From contig MKJV01000079.1 of NCBI GenBank assembly GCA_001942185.1, positions 124,001-188,000 of the forward strand: 64,000 bases of DNA. The letters are read 5' to 3'. Origin of the DNA: Pseudonocardia sp. CNS-004 (GTDB lineage: Bacteria; Actinomycetota; Actinomycetes; Mycobacteriales; Pseudonocardiaceae). Position 1 is the stretch's first letter; each line of letters opens with the position of its first letter. The translations under genes were made by a program, and so were the position numbers. Positions 20,099 through 29,355 of this stretch are shown in pieces. Below the pieces are notes generated by a model that did not search any database, was not told where the DNA came from, and was given only the letters and a program-made list of their open reading frames with translations.

Positions 20099-20644
20099 TT
20101 AGGGGAAGGACAAGGTGAATTTAGTGTCCGGCGGGGCCCCACTCATGGCGAGCTTCGCCAGGAGCTCCCGGGCCTTCTCGGCGTTGCGGGGCTGGCAGAG
20201 GACGTCGTAGCGGCCTGCGACGAGCTGGCTCACGGACTGGAAGTCGCGACGTCCGCGGGAGAAGCCGTAGGTGACCGCGGCGAAGATCAGCCCGAACACG
20301 AGACCGAAGCCGAGGCCCAGCAGGATCGGCCCGAACGAGGTGCCGCCCTGGCTCACCAGGCTCAGCAGCAGACCGACGAACAGACCGAACCAGGCGCCGG
20401 ACGCGGCGCCGGAGGCGAGGACCCGGCCCCAGGTGAGCCGGCCGATCACTCGCTCGACGAGCATCAGGTCGACGCCGACGATCGTGACGTCACGGACCGG
20501 GAAGTCCGAGTCGGCGAGGTGGTCGACGGCCCGCTGCGCCTCCTCGTAGGTGGCGTAGGAACCGACCGGCCACCCGGTGGGCGGGGTCGGCAGGTTGGGC
20601 AGTCCGGGCGCGGTGCGCGCGGGGCCACCGAACGGAGTGGTCAC
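20099..20644 (-). CDS. General stress protein 17M-like membrane protein
   Basis: 181-residue protein with a YflT-like N-terminal domain (WPVGSYATYEEAQRAVDHLA, VRDVTIVGVDL). Two adjacent glycine-rich membrane helices follow (ASGAASGAWFGLFVGLLLSL and ILLGLGFGLVFGLIFAAV), then a soluble tail. GTG at 20644 is favoured. In mycobacteria a similar membrane protein lies beside lpqY. Function unknown beyond stress association. Confidence 0.72.
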   Translation of the reverse strand: MTTPFGGPARTAPGLPNLPTPPTGWPVGSYATYEEAQRAVDHLADSDFPVRDVTIVGVDLMLVERVIGRLTWGRVLASGAASGAWFGLFVGLLLSLVSQGGTSFGPILLGLGFGLVFGLIFAAVTYGFSRGRRDFQSVSQLVAGRYDVLCQPRNAEKARELLAKLAMSGAPPDTKFTLSFP

Positions 20645-20780
20645 GGGGCCTCCTGTTCCTCGAAGTCTGGGCTCGCTGGTGCTCTCGAGCCACATCATGT
20701 CAACGCGAGGACCAGGGACGAAGTGCCCATACCGACGATCATCACATGGAGGACGGACCGCCGCCGGAGCAGCCGCGCGC

Positions 20781-21974
20781 CTAACGGTGCTTGTACTCCC
20801 GCAGCAGGCCGCGGCTGATGATGGTCTTCTGGATCTCCGAGGTGCCCTCGCCGATGAGCAGGAACGGCGCCTCGCGCATGAGCCGCTCGATCTCGTACTC
20901 CTTGGAGTAGCCGTAGCCGCCGTGGATGCGGAACGACTCCTGCGTGACCTCGGCCGCGAACTCGCTCGCCATGAGCTTGGCCATCCCCGCCTCGACGTCG
21001 TTGCGCGTGCCGGCGTCCTTGAGCCGGGCGGCGTTGACCATCATCAGGTGGGCGGCCTCGACCTTGGTGGCCATCTCCGCCAGCTTGAACGCGATCGCCT
21101 GGTGCTCGGCGATCGGCTTGCCGAACGTCGAGCGTTGCTGGGCGTACTCGACCGCGAGCTCGAAGGCGCGGATCGCGATGCCGCAGCCGCGCGCCGCGAC
21201 GTTGACCCGGCCGACCTCGACGCCGTCCATCATCTGGGCGAAGCCGGCGCCCCGCTTGCCGCCGAGGATCTGCTCGCCCGGGACGCGGTGGCCCTTGAAC
21301 ACCATCTCGGTGGTGTCGACGCCCTTGTAGCCCATCTTGTCGATCTTGCCGGGCACGATCAGCCCCGGCGCGACCTCGCCGTAACCCGTGGGCTTCTCCA
21401 CGAGGAACGTCGTGAGGTTCTGGTGTGGCTTCGGTGCGCCCTCGTCGGTGCGCACGAGCACGGCGGTGAGGTTCGACGTGCCGCCGTTGGTGAGCCACAT
21501 CTTGGCGCCGTCGACGACGAACTCGTCCCCGTCCTGCACCGCCCTGGTCTTGATGGCGGCGACGTCGGAGCCCAGGTCGGGCTCGGACATCGAGAACGAG
21601 CCGCGGACGTCACCGGTGGCCATCCGCGGCAGGTACCGCTGCTTCTGCTCGTCCGAGCCGTGCTGGTTGATCATGTACGCCACGATGAAGTGGGTGTTGA
21701 TCACGCCCGAGACGCTCATCCAGCCGCGGGCGATCTGCTCCACGACCAGCGCGTACGTCAGCAGCGACTCGCCGATCCCGCCGAACTCCTCCGGGATGGT
21801 GAGCCCGAACAGGCCCATCTCCTTCATCCCGTCGACGATGTCCTGCGGGTAGGTGTCGGCGTGCTCCAGCGCGTTGGCGTGCGGGATGATCTCCTTGTCC
21901 ACGAAGGTGCGGACCGTCGCAAGGATCTCCTGCTGGATCTCGGTGAGACCGGCGGTCTGGGCGAGCTTGGCCAT
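20781..21974 (-). CDS. Acyl-CoA dehydrogenase (FadE19-like)
   Basis: 397-residue FAD acyl-CoA dehydrogenase. Family motifs are intact: SFSMSEPDLGSDVAAIKT (flavin and substrate site), QQRSTFGKPIAEHQAIAFKL, and RIHGGYGYSKEYEIERL; the catalytic-glutamate region is YSKEYEIER. The order lyase-dehydrogenase recalls M. tuberculosis Rv2498c-Rv2500c, where FadE19 acts on branched-chain acyl-CoA. The ATG at 21974 follows GGGAGG. Complete. Role in leucine or isoleucine catabolism is inferred. Confidence 0.87.
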   Translation of the reverse strand: MAKLAQTAGLTEIQQEILATVRTFVDKEIIPHANALEHADTYPQDIVDGMKEMGLFGLTIPEEFGGIGESLLTYALVVEQIARGWMSVSGVINTHFIVAYMINQHGSDEQKQRYLPRMATGDVRGSFSMSEPDLGSDVAAIKTRAVQDGDEFVVDGAKMWLTNGGTSNLTAVLVRTDEGAPKPHQNLTTFLVEKPTGYGEVAPGLIVPGKIDKMGYKGVDTTEMVFKGHRVPGEQILGGKRGAGFAQMMDGVEVGRVNVAARGCGIAIRAFELAVEYAQQRSTFGKPIAEHQAIAFKLAEMATKVEAAHLMMVNAARLKDAGTRNDVEAGMAKLMASEFAAEVTQESFRIHGGYGYSKEYEIERLMREAPFLLIGEGTSEIQKTIISRGLLREYKHR

Positions 21975-22094
21975 GGATCCTCCCGACACTGGGTGAGTTA
22001 CCGGTGAGTATTACCCGAGCCCCCGGGCACGCGCTGTGAACGTCCGCACACCGCACCAGCGACGTCCGCCACACGGCGGCCCGGGGCACCGGCC

Positions 22095-23058
22095 CTACTG
22101 CTCGGGCGGGGTCCAGCGGTCCGTGCGCTGCATGCCCGCCGCCCGGCCCTTGCCCGAGATGACCAGCGCCATCTTGCGGCTGGCCTCGTCGATCATCTCG
22201 TCGCCGATCATCGCGGCGCCCCGCTTGCCGCCCGCCTCGGAGGTGTACCAGTCGTACGCGTCGAGGATGTTCTCCGCGGTGGTCGTAGTCCTCCTGGCGG
22301 GGGGAGAAGGTCTCGTTCGCCGCGTCGATCTGGCCGGGGTGCAGCAACCCACTTGCCGTCGAGCCGAGCGCGGCCGAGCGGCCGGCCACCCTGCGGAAGC
22401 CGTCGACGTCCTTGATCTGCAGGTACGGCCCGTCGATGGCCTGCTTGTCGTGGGCGCGCGCCGCCATGAGGATGCTCATGAGGATGTGGTGGTAGGCGTC
22501 GCCCACGTCGTAGCCGGGCGGCTGCTCGCCCACCACCAGCGACTTCATGTTGATCGACGCCATGAAGTCGGCCGGGCCGAAGATGATCGTCTCGACGCGC
22601 GGCGACGCGGTGGCGATCGCGTTGACGTTCGTGAGGCCGAGCGCGTTCTCGATCTGCGCCTCGATGCCGATGCGGCCGACCTCGTAGCCCATGGCCTTCT
22701 CGATCTGCGTCAGCAGCAGGTCCAGCGCCACGACCTGCTCGGCCGTCTGCACCTTCGGGAGCATGATCGCGTCAAGGTTGGCGCCGGCACCCTCGACCAC
22801 CTCGGTGACGTCGCGGTAGGTCCACTCGGTGGTCCAGTCGTTCACCCGGACCACCCGGATCCGCTCGCCCCAGCCGCCCTCGTTCAGCGCCTCGACGATC
22901 GTCTTGCGAGCACCCGGCTTGGCCAGCGGTGCGCAGGCATCCTCCAGGTCGAGGAAGACCTGGTCGGCGTTCAGGGTGCGAGCCTTGTCGATGAACTTCT
23001 GGCTCGACCCCGGCACCGCGAGGCAGGACCGGCGGGCGCGGAGTTGGGTCGTGGTCAC
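22095..23058 (-). CDS. HpcH/HpaI-type CoA-ester lyase, CitE/Rv2498c-like (frame-broken)
   Basis: Mg2+-dependent C-C lyase of the CitE-like group; Rv2498c in M. tuberculosis cleaves citramalyl-CoA and 3-hydroxy-3-methylglutaryl-CoA. N-terminus RRSCLAVPGSSQKFIDKA is diagnostic; FLDLEDACAP binds metal; IGIEAQIENALGL and ETIIFGPADFMAS follow. The region near 22340-22355 has a compensated deletion plus insertion (expected LGYDGKWVLHPGQ is garbled), and near 22283 one extra base breaks the frame before AENILDAYDW. Restored stop at 22095. GTG start at 23058. It lies directly upstream of the dehydrogenase. Confidence 0.85.
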
Positions 23059-23214
23059 GGGGACGACTCCTCGTCGAGTGCGGGCACGGATGCCGATGCT
23101 GGCACGCGGTGCCGCATCAGCAAGTGCGAGGTGACTGGTCTCTCAGACCGGACCCCCCATCCGGCGAACGCGCCGATCGGCGGACGCGGCGCGGATGCGC
23201 TCTAGGCTCCGGGA

Positions 23215-24480
23215 ATGGGCACCGACCGGGTCTTCGCCGCACGCCTGGTCGGTCTCGCCGTGTTCGGGCCCGACGGGGAACGCATCGGCAAGGTGCGCGA
23301 CCTCGTCGCCACGCTGCGCGTCGACGCGAACCCGCCGCGGGTGCTCGGCGTGGTGGTCGAGCTCGCCACGCGGCGGCGCATCTTCGTGCCGATGCTGCGG
23401 GTCACCGCGATCGACCCCGGCGCCGTCACCCTCGCCACCGGCTCGGTGAGCCTGCGCGGCTTCGCGCAGCGCCCCAACGAGGCCCTCCTGGTGGGCCAGA
23501 TGCTCGACGCGCGGGTCCGGCTCGTCGAGAGCGGCGAGGAGGCCGTGGTCGTCGACGCCGCGATCGAGCCGACCCGCTCCCGGGACTGGGTGGTCGGGCG
23601 CCTCGCCGTGCGCGGCCGCCGCCACCGGCTCGGCAGGCGGGAACCGGTGCAGGTGGTGCCGTGGCGCGCCGTCACGGGGCTCTCGCTGACCGACCGGCAG
23701 GGCACCGAGGGCCTGCTCTCGGTGTTCGAGTCGATGCGCCCCGCCGACGTCGCGGCCGCACTGTCGGAGCTGCCGGAGAAGCGCCAGCACGAGGTGGTCG
23801 ACGGCCTCGACGACGAGCGGCTCGCCGACGTGTTCGAGGAGATGTCCGAGTCCGACCAGCGCTCGTTGCTCGCGCACCTGTCGCCCGAGCGCGCGGCCGA
23901 CGTCCTCGAGGCCATGTCCCCCGACGACGCCGCGGACCTGCTGCACGAGCTCCCGGACGCGGAGTCCGAGGCGCTGCTCGCGCTCATGGAGCCCGAGGAG
24001 TCGGAGCCGGTGAAGCGGCTGATGAGCTACTCGTCAGACACCGCCGGCGGCCTCATGACCCCGGAGCCGATCATCCTGCGCCCGGACGCCACCGTGGCGG
24101 AGGCGCTCGCCCACATCCGCAACCCGGACATCCCGCCCGCGCTGGCCAGCATGGTGTTCGTCTGCCGGCCGCCATCGGACACCCCGACCGGGCGCTACCT
24201 GGGGTGCGCACACGCCCAGCGGCTGCTGCGGGCGGCGCCGTTCGAGCTGGTGGCGGGCGTCGTGGACAACGAGCTGGCCCGACTGTCACCGGACGCCACG
24301 CTCGGCGAGGTCACCCGCTACTTCGCGGCGTACAACCTGGTGGCCGGTCCGGTCGTGGACGCGGAGGAGCACCTGCTCGGCGCCGTCACGGTCGACGACG
24401 TGCTCGACCACCTGCTCCCCCCGGACTGGCGCGACCGCCTGACCGAGCCAGAGGAGACCACCGAGGTGTCGGATGCCTGA
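23215..24480 (+). CDS. MgtE N-domain/CBS regulatory protein without channel domain
   Basis: 421-residue soluble protein. The first 150 residues are PRC-barrel-like (two repeats, FGPDGERIGKVRDLV). MgtE intracellular N-domain repeats follow (VFESMRPADVAAALSEL, DERLADVFEEMSESDQ), then paired CBS domains with LMTPEPIILRPDATVAEAL. It ends at residue 421 without the MgtE membrane channel. The 3' end overlaps the DUF1003 gene by eight bases, so the two are coupled. Resembles M. tuberculosis Rv1232c. It may sense Mg2+ and act on the DUF1003 partner; that is inference. Confidence 0.85.
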   Translation: MGTDRVFAARLVGLAVFGPDGERIGKVRDLVATLRVDANPPRVLGVVVELATRRRIFVPMLRVTAIDPGAVTLATGSVSLRGFAQRPNEALLVGQMLDARVRLVESGEEAVVVDAAIEPTRSRDWVVGRLAVRGRRHRLGRREPVQVVPWRAVTGLSLTDRQGTEGLLSVFESMRPADVAAALSELPEKRQHEVVDGLDDERLADVFEEMSESDQRSLLAHLSPERAADVLEAMSPDDAADLLHELPDAESEALLALMEPEESEPVKRLMSYSSDTAGGLMTPEPIILRPDATVAEALAHIRNPDIPPALASMVFVCRPPSDTPTGRYLGCAHAQRLLRAAPFELVAGVVDNELARLSPDATLGEVTRYFAAYNLVAGPVVDAEEHLLGAVTVDDVLDHLLPPDWRDRLTEPEETTEVSDA

Positions 24481-24982
24481 GATCACCACCCACCGCCGGC
24501 TCGACCAACCGCTGCTCGGGCGTACCCGGTTCGAGGTCGACCCCGAGTGGTTCTCCCGGCTCTCCGAGCGGATCGCCCGGTTCCTGGGCACCGGCCGGTT
24601 CCTCGCCGTGCAGACCGTCCTGGTCGCGGTGTGGATCGCGCTGAACCTCGTGGCGTGGTCGGGCCAGTGGGACCCCTACCCGTTCATCCTGCTCAACCTG
24701 GCGTTCTCCACGCAGGCGGCCTACGCCGCGCCACTCATCCTGCTGGCCCAGAACCGCCAGGACGACCGGGACCGGGTGTCGCTCGAGGAGGACCGCGCCC
24801 GCGCGGAACGGACGAAGGCCGACACCGAGTACCTCGCACGCGAGCTCGCGTCCCTGCGGATCGCGGTCGGCGAGGTGGCCACCCGCGACTACCTGCGCGG
24901 CGAGCTCGAGAAGCTCTGCGACCGGCTCGGCGCGCCGCCCGCCCCCGAGCGCGTCAAGGGTGGTCGGCGAGGCGGCGGGTGA
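24473..24982 (+). CDS. DUF1003 membrane protein
   Basis: 169-residue protein. A soluble N-terminus leads to two helices (FLAVQTVLVAVWIALNLVAW and ILLNLAFSTQAAYAAPLILL), followed by QNRQDDRDRVSLEEDR and a helical tail: the DUF1003 pattern. ATG at 24473 overlaps the MgtE-N/CBS stop. Ends inside the convergent marR gene. Function unknown. Confidence 0.85.
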   Translation: MPEITTHRRLDQPLLGRTRFEVDPEWFSRLSERIARFLGTGRFLAVQTVLVAVWIALNLVAWSGQWDPYPFILLNLAFSTQAAYAAPLILLAQNRQDDRDRVSLEEDRARAERTKADTEYLARELASLRIAVGEVATRDYLRGELEKLCDRLGAPPAPERVKGGRRGGG

Positions 24983-25469
24983 TCTGTTCGAGGACGTGCA
25001 GGTCGGTGTCGTCGAGCCGGTCGACGAAGTGCTGCCCGACGCCGCGCAGGTGGGTGCGCGATGCCGTGCGGAGGCGGTCGAGCCCGGCGTCGGTGAGCCG
25101 GGCCGCCACCCCGCGGCCATCGGTCTCCACGGGGCAGCGAGCCACGAGCCCGGCCTTCTCCAGCCGGTCGACGAGGCGCGTGACGCCGGAGCGGGACAGC
25201 AGCACGGCGTCGGCGAGCTCGGTCATCCGCAGCCGCCTCCCCGGAGCCTCGGCCAGCTGTACGAGCACGTCGTAGGAGGCGAGCGGGAGGTCCTGCTCGG
25301 CGAGCAATTCCGCTTCCAGCGTGCGCATGACCGACGCGTGGGCCCTCAGGAACGCCCGCCAGGCGTCGAGCTGCGCCCGTGTCGGTGCGGTACGGGCCCG
25401 CCGCGGTGGAGCGTCGCCCTGAGCTGCGATGGCCGCGGAGTCCGTCACGAACCATGATGCTACGTTCAT
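24954..25469 (-). CDS. MarR-family transcriptional regulator
   Basis: 171-residue winged-helix regulator. The recognition region RMTELADAVLLSRSGVTRLV and wing DRLEKAGLVARCPVETDGR are typical of MarR proteins. MarR proteins respond to phenolic or other small ligands. Target unclear: no divergent partner other than mrp at 25622. Complete; 29-bp convergent overlap with the DUF1003 gene. Confidence 0.85.
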   Translation of the reverse strand: MNVASWFVTDSAAIAAQGDAPPRRARTAPTRAQLDAWRAFLRAHASVMRTLEAELLAEQDLPLASYDVLVQLAEAPGRRLRMTELADAVLLSRSGVTRLVDRLEKAGLVARCPVETDGRGVAARLTDAGLDRLRTASRTHLRGVGQHFVDRLDDTDLHVLEQITRRLADHP

Positions 25470-25621
25470 CGGCCTCCGCTGCGCTCCGGCGTGCGCGCGG
25501 GCCCCGACGGGTGCCGCTCGCCGGGGGCATACCCGACGAAGCCGGACGTACAGTGGACCCCGGGTGCGGGTAGCCGTACCCGGCAGCGTCGCGCCGTCGA
25601 TGGAAGGTCCACCGGAACCTG

Positions 25622-26770
25622 ATGTCCACCACCGAGAGCACCAGCACCGTCGAGCAGGCCGTGCGGGCCGCGCTCGCCACCGTCGACGACCCCGAGATCC
25701 ACAAGCCGATCACCGACCTGGGCATGGTCAAGGGCGTCGAGATCACGCCGGACGGCCGTGCGCTCGTCGGCGTCTACCTCACGGTCGCCGGCTGCCCGAT
25801 GCGCTCGACGATCACGGCGAGGGTCACCGAGGCCGTGTCGAAGGTCGCGGGCGTCACCGCGGTCGACGTCGAGCTCGACGTGATGAGCGACGAGCAGCGC
25901 CACGAGCTGCGCCGCCACCTCCGCGGCGACACGACCGACCCGGTGATCCCGTTCGCCCAGCCCGGCTCGCTCACCCGCGTCTACTGCGTGGCGTCGGGCA
26001 AGGGCGGCGTGGGCAAGTCGTCGGTCACCGTCAACCTGGCCGCGGCGATGGCCGCCAAGGGTCTGAAGGTCGGAGTCGTGGACGCCGACATCTACGGGCA
26101 CTCGGTGCCGCGGATGCTCGGCACCGCCGACCGGCCCACCAAGGTCGACGACATGATCATGCCGCCGCAGGCGCACGGTGTGAAGGTCATCTCGATCGGC
26201 ATGTTCACCCCGGGCAACGACGCCGTGGTCTGGCGCGGCCCGATGCTGCACCGCGCGCTGCAGCAGTTCCTCGCCGACGTCTTCTGGGGCGACCTCGACG
26301 TCCTGCTGCTCGACCTGCCCCCCGGCACGGGCGACATCGCGATCTCCACCGCGCAGCTCGTGCCCAACGCCGAGCTGCTGGTCGTCACCACCCCGCAGAT
26401 GGCCGCCGCCGAGGTGGCCGAGCGCGCCGGCTCGATCGCGCTGCAGACCCGCCAGCGGCTCGCGGGCGTGGTCGAGAACATGTCCTGGATGGAGCTTCCC
26501 GACGGCACCCGCATGGAGGTGTTCGGCGCGGGCGGCGGCCAGACGGTCTCCGACTCCCTCACCCGCGCCGTCGGCGCCCCCGTGCCGCTGCTCGGTCAGG
26601 TGCCGCTCGAGCCGCAACTGCGCGAGTGCGGCGACTCCGGCACGCCCATCGTGCTCGCGGAGCCGGAGAGCCCCGCGGCCAAGGCCCTGCGCGCGGTGGC
26701 CGAGAAGCTCACGGTGCGCTCGCGCGGCCTCGCCGGGATGAGCCTGAACATCTCCCCGGTGCGCAAGTAG
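25622..26770 (+). CDS. mrp: Mrp/NBP35-type Fe-S cluster carrier ATPase
   Basis: 382-residue P-loop ATPase that assembles or transfers Fe-S clusters. An N-terminal MIP18/DUF59 domain (ATVDDPEIHKPITDLGMVKG) precedes the deviant Walker A GKGGVGKSSVTVNLA, switch region VVDADIYGHSVPRML and LLLDLPPGTGDI. Equivalent to M. tuberculosis Rv1229c. Complete and unbroken. Confidence 0.92.
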   Translation: MSTTESTSTVEQAVRAALATVDDPEIHKPITDLGMVKGVEITPDGRALVGVYLTVAGCPMRSTITARVTEAVSKVAGVTAVDVELDVMSDEQRHELRRHLRGDTTDPVIPFAQPGSLTRVYCVASGKGGVGKSSVTVNLAAAMAAKGLKVGVVDADIYGHSVPRMLGTADRPTKVDDMIMPPQAHGVKVISIGMFTPGNDAVVWRGPMLHRALQQFLADVFWGDLDVLLLDLPPGTGDIAISTAQLVPNAELLVVTTPQMAAAEVAERAGSIALQTRQRLAGVVENMSWMELPDGTRMEVFGAGGGQTVSDSLTRAVGAPVPLLGQVPLEPQLRECGDSGTPIVLAEPESPAAKALRAVAEKLTVRSRGLAGMSLNISPVRK

Positions 26771-26790
26771 GTCTCAGGCCACCAGCGTCT

Positions 26791-26876
26791 GTTTGTGAAG
26801 CGGCGCAGCCGCTTGTGGGAGCACGCAACCGGCACCGCTACCGGCACCGCTACGCGACGGATTTCAAACACTCTCT
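26791..26876. repeat. Dispersed intergenic element, copy 1
   Basis: An 80-odd-bp element related to 35089-35179. The core has two CCGGCACCGC units 12 bp apart. A left inner hairpin GCGGC-GCA-GCCGC lies at 26801-26813. The outer ends GTTTG and CAAAC pair. It lies between convergent mrp and the MBL gene and overlaps the MBL stop codon. Confidence 0.55.
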
Positions 26877-27913
26877 ATGCGGTAGGTGCTGCCGCTGCTG
26901 CCGGGCAGCCACGCGTCCGGCAGCGCGGCGGCGAGCGCGTGCTGCGCGCGCCAGCCGGTGCAGTGGGCGGGCACCACCATCTCCGGTGCCAGCTCGGTGA
27001 GCGCCGCGACGGTCGGCGGGATCACGGGCTCGAACGCCGGACCGGCCAGGTGCAGCCCGCCCAGCAGCGCGCAGAGCCGGTCGACGCCGGTCAGGCGCCG
27101 GGCGTGGCGGACGATGTTGATCGCGCCGGCGTGACCGCAGCCGGTGAGCACGACCAGCCCACGGCCACGGACGTGCACGACGAGTGCCTGGTCGTCCTGC
27201 ACGAGGGGGTCGTGCTCCCAGCCCGAACCGGTCCAGGCCTGGTGCGGCGGCGGCATCCCGCGCTCGAACTCGGTGGTGCGGTCGACCTCGCCGGTGATCA
27301 GCACACACCCGTCGACGAGCAGTGACGGCTCGCGCCGCTCGATCACCTCGAAGCCCTCGCCCTCCAGGGCGCGCTTGGAGAGCGTCGGGAGCTCGAACAC
27401 GTCGCGGTTCGGCGGGGCGAGCCGCCTGCGTGTCCAGGCCGCGGGGTGCAGCACCATCGGCATGGCCCGGCGACGCCGGTCGGCGAGCCCGGCAAGGCCC
27501 CCCGCGTGGTCGAAGTGCCCGTGGCTGAGGACGACCCCCTGCACCTCGGACAGGTCGACGCCCAGCCGGTCTGCGTTGACGACCATGCCGTCGGGCGTGA
27601 GGCCGGTGTCGAACAGCAGCGTGGTGTTGCTCGCGCCCCGGCGCACGGTGACCAACGTGGCGAAACCGTGCTCGGCGCGCAGCCCGGCATCGGTGCTCCC
27701 GCCCTCGAACTGGGCCGCGGTGATCCGCGCGTTCCCGAGCTCGGCCCGGGTGACGCGGTCGTCGCCGACGAGCAGCCCGTCGAAGACGTTGTCGACGAGC
27801 GTGGTGACCCGCACCTCGTCGACGGGTTCCAGCGCGATCGGGTCGACCGCGGCCCCCTCCGCGTTCCGCGGAACGCTCGCGAACGCCTCCGCCCCACCGC
27901 CACCGTCGCACAT
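26864..27913 (-). CDS. Metallo-beta-lactamase-fold hydrolase (COG1237 type)
   Basis: 349-residue metal hydrolase. Metal ligands are SHGHFDHAGG (HxHxDH), LTGCGHAG and the C-terminal VPAHCTGW. The insertions and length suit the group containing 7,8-dihydropterin-methyl-aminobenzene-phosphate synthase-like enzymes. ATG at 27913 is preferred; an in-frame GTG some codons later is possible. Lies downstream of the aminotransferase beyond a 14-bp hairpin, so cotranscription is doubtful. Substrate unknown. Confidence 0.8.
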   Translation of the reverse strand: MCDGGGGAEAFASVPRNAEGAAVDPIALEPVDEVRVTTLVDNVFDGLLVGDDRVTRAELGNARITAAQFEGGSTDAGLRAEHGFATLVTVRRGASNTTLLFDTGLTPDGMVVNADRLGVDLSEVQGVVLSHGHFDHAGGLAGLADRRRRAMPMVLHPAAWTRRRLAPPNRDVFELPTLSKRALEGEGFEVIERREPSLLVDGCVLITGEVDRTTEFERGMPPPHQAWTGSGWEHDPLVQDDQALVVHVRGRGLVVLTGCGHAGAINIVRHARRLTGVDRLCALLGGLHLAGPAFEPVIPPTVAALTELAPEMVVPAHCTGWRAQHALAAALPDAWLPGSSGSTYRIESV

Positions 27914-27936
27914 GCCCGGTGACGCTACTGCCCGCT

Positions 27937-27978
27937 CGTGAGTGGATACGAGTGCTCCCACACCCGTATCCACTCACG
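27937..27978. terminator. Perfect 14-bp inverted repeat, probable terminator of the aminotransferase gene
   Basis: CGTGAGTGGATACG (27937-27950) and CGTATCCACTCACG (27965-27978) flank a 14-base loop. It begins 14 bases past the stop of the minus-strand aminotransferase. No T-run follows, as is usual in actinobacteria. Confidence 0.6.
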
Positions 27979-27991
27979 GTTCGCCCTCGGG

Positions 27992-29238
27992 TCAGGAGCG
28001 GACGGCGTCGGCCCAGATCGCGGCGGCCTCGTCGACCTGCTCGGCCGTGACGATCAGCGGTGGGATCATCCGCACGACGTTGCCGTGCGGCCCGCAGGTC
28101 AGCAGGAGCAGGCCCTTGTCCGCGGCGGCCGCGTGAGCGCGGGTGGCGGCCGCGGCGTCAGGGGCACCGTCGGGCGTGCAGAACTCGTTGCCGACCATCA
28201 GGCCGAGCCCGCGGACGTCGGCGATGCCGGGGTGGTCGGCGGCCACCTTCTGCAGGCCGTCGCGCAGGCGCAGGCCCTGTTCGGCGGCGTTCGCGACGAG
28301 CCCCTCGGCCTCGATGACGTCCAGGGTGGCGAGCGCCGCGGCGCAGGCCACGGCGTTGCCGCCGTAGGTGCCGCCCTGCGAACCCGGCCACGCCTTGGCC
28401 ATCAGCTCCTCGCTCGCCGCGATGCCGGAGAGCGGGAAGCCGCTGGCCAGGCCCTTCGCGGTGATCAGGATGTCCGGAGTGGCGCCGTCGGCGTGCTGGT
28501 GGCCCCAGAACTTCCCGGTGCGCCCGAACCCGGTCTGCACCTCGTCGGCGATCAGCAGGATGCCGTGGGCGTCGGCGCGCTCGCGCAGCCCGGCGAGGAA
28601 CGCGGGAGGCGTCGGCACGTAGCCGCCCTCACCGAGCACCGGCTCGATGACGAACGCCGCGACGTCGGCCGCCGGCGCTGCGGTGACGAGCAGCCGGTCC
28701 AGTTCGCGCAGGCAGAACTCGACCGTCTCGTCCTCGCTCCAGCCGTACCGGAACGCGTACGGGAACGGCGCGAACGCGACGCCGCCCATGAGCGGCCCGA
28801 TGCCGGCGCGGATCTTCGAACCCGAGGTGGTGAGCGCGGCGGCGCCATCGTGCGGCCGTGGAAGCCGCCGTCGAACGCGACGACGAGCGGGCGGCCGGTG
28901 GCCTGGCGGGCGAGGCGCACCGACGCCTCGACGGCCTCGCTGCCGGAGTTCAGGAAGAACACGCTGTCGAGGCCTTCCGGCAGCACGTCGCCCAGCCGCT
29001 CGGCGAGCCGCAGCAGGGGCTGGTGCATCACGGTCGTGTACTGTCCGTGGATGAGCGTGGCCACCTGCTCCTGTGCGGCCGCGACGACCCTCGGGTGGCA
29101 ATGTCCGGTGCTCGTGACGCCGATGCCTGCGGTGAAGTCGAGGTAGCGGCGGCCGTCGAGGTCGAACACGTGCACGCCCTCGCCGCGTGCGACCTGCACG
29201 GGCGTCGCCTGCTTGAGCGCCGGGGACAAACGGGCCAT
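27992..29238 (-). CDS. Class III PLP-dependent aminotransferase (frame-broken)
   Basis: Omega-amino-acid-type transaminase, 415 residues after repair. N-terminus VFDLDGRRYLDFTAGIGV, cofactor region FFLNSGSEAVEASVRLA, HGRTM, the aspartate of LIADEVQTGFGRTG, and the PLP lysine in TAKGLASGFPLSG are all present. One base is missing near 28840 (after HGRTM). ATG at 29238 follows AAGGAG. Its upstream region holds a TTGTNGACAA operator shared with the rest of the island. Substrate likely an amino donor such as GABA or beta-alanine; not determinable. Confidence 0.85.
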
Positions 29239-29259
29239 GCCCACTCCTTAGCCTTGTCT

Positions 29260-29273
29260 GATTGTCGACAATC
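29260..29273. promoter_or_regulatory. GntR-type operator before the aminotransferase gene
   Basis: GATTGTCGACAATC is a perfect 14-bp palindrome 22 bp upstream of the aminotransferase start. It contains the TNGTNNNACNA core of FadR/FCD-type GntR sites, and the same 10-base core with one change occurs at 32152-32163. Confidence 0.65.
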
Positions 29274-29355
29274 TGGCTCGATGGAAGCACGCGGGACGGC
29301 CCGGGGGCAAGCCTCAGGCGTCGTCGTACCGCCGCCGGGCCACGGGATCCGGCGT

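Noticed and set aside
20781..23058. Fusion of the CoA-ester lyase to the dehydrogenase N-terminus
   Set aside because: The literal lyase frame runs on antisense of nothing but out of frame with the dehydrogenase; an extra base near 22283 explains it.
26596..26871. Small minus-strand protein with VAVPVAVP repeat
   Set aside because: It is the translation of the dispersed intergenic element and the antisense of mrp; the second copy reads similarly, so it reflects DNA repeat structure.
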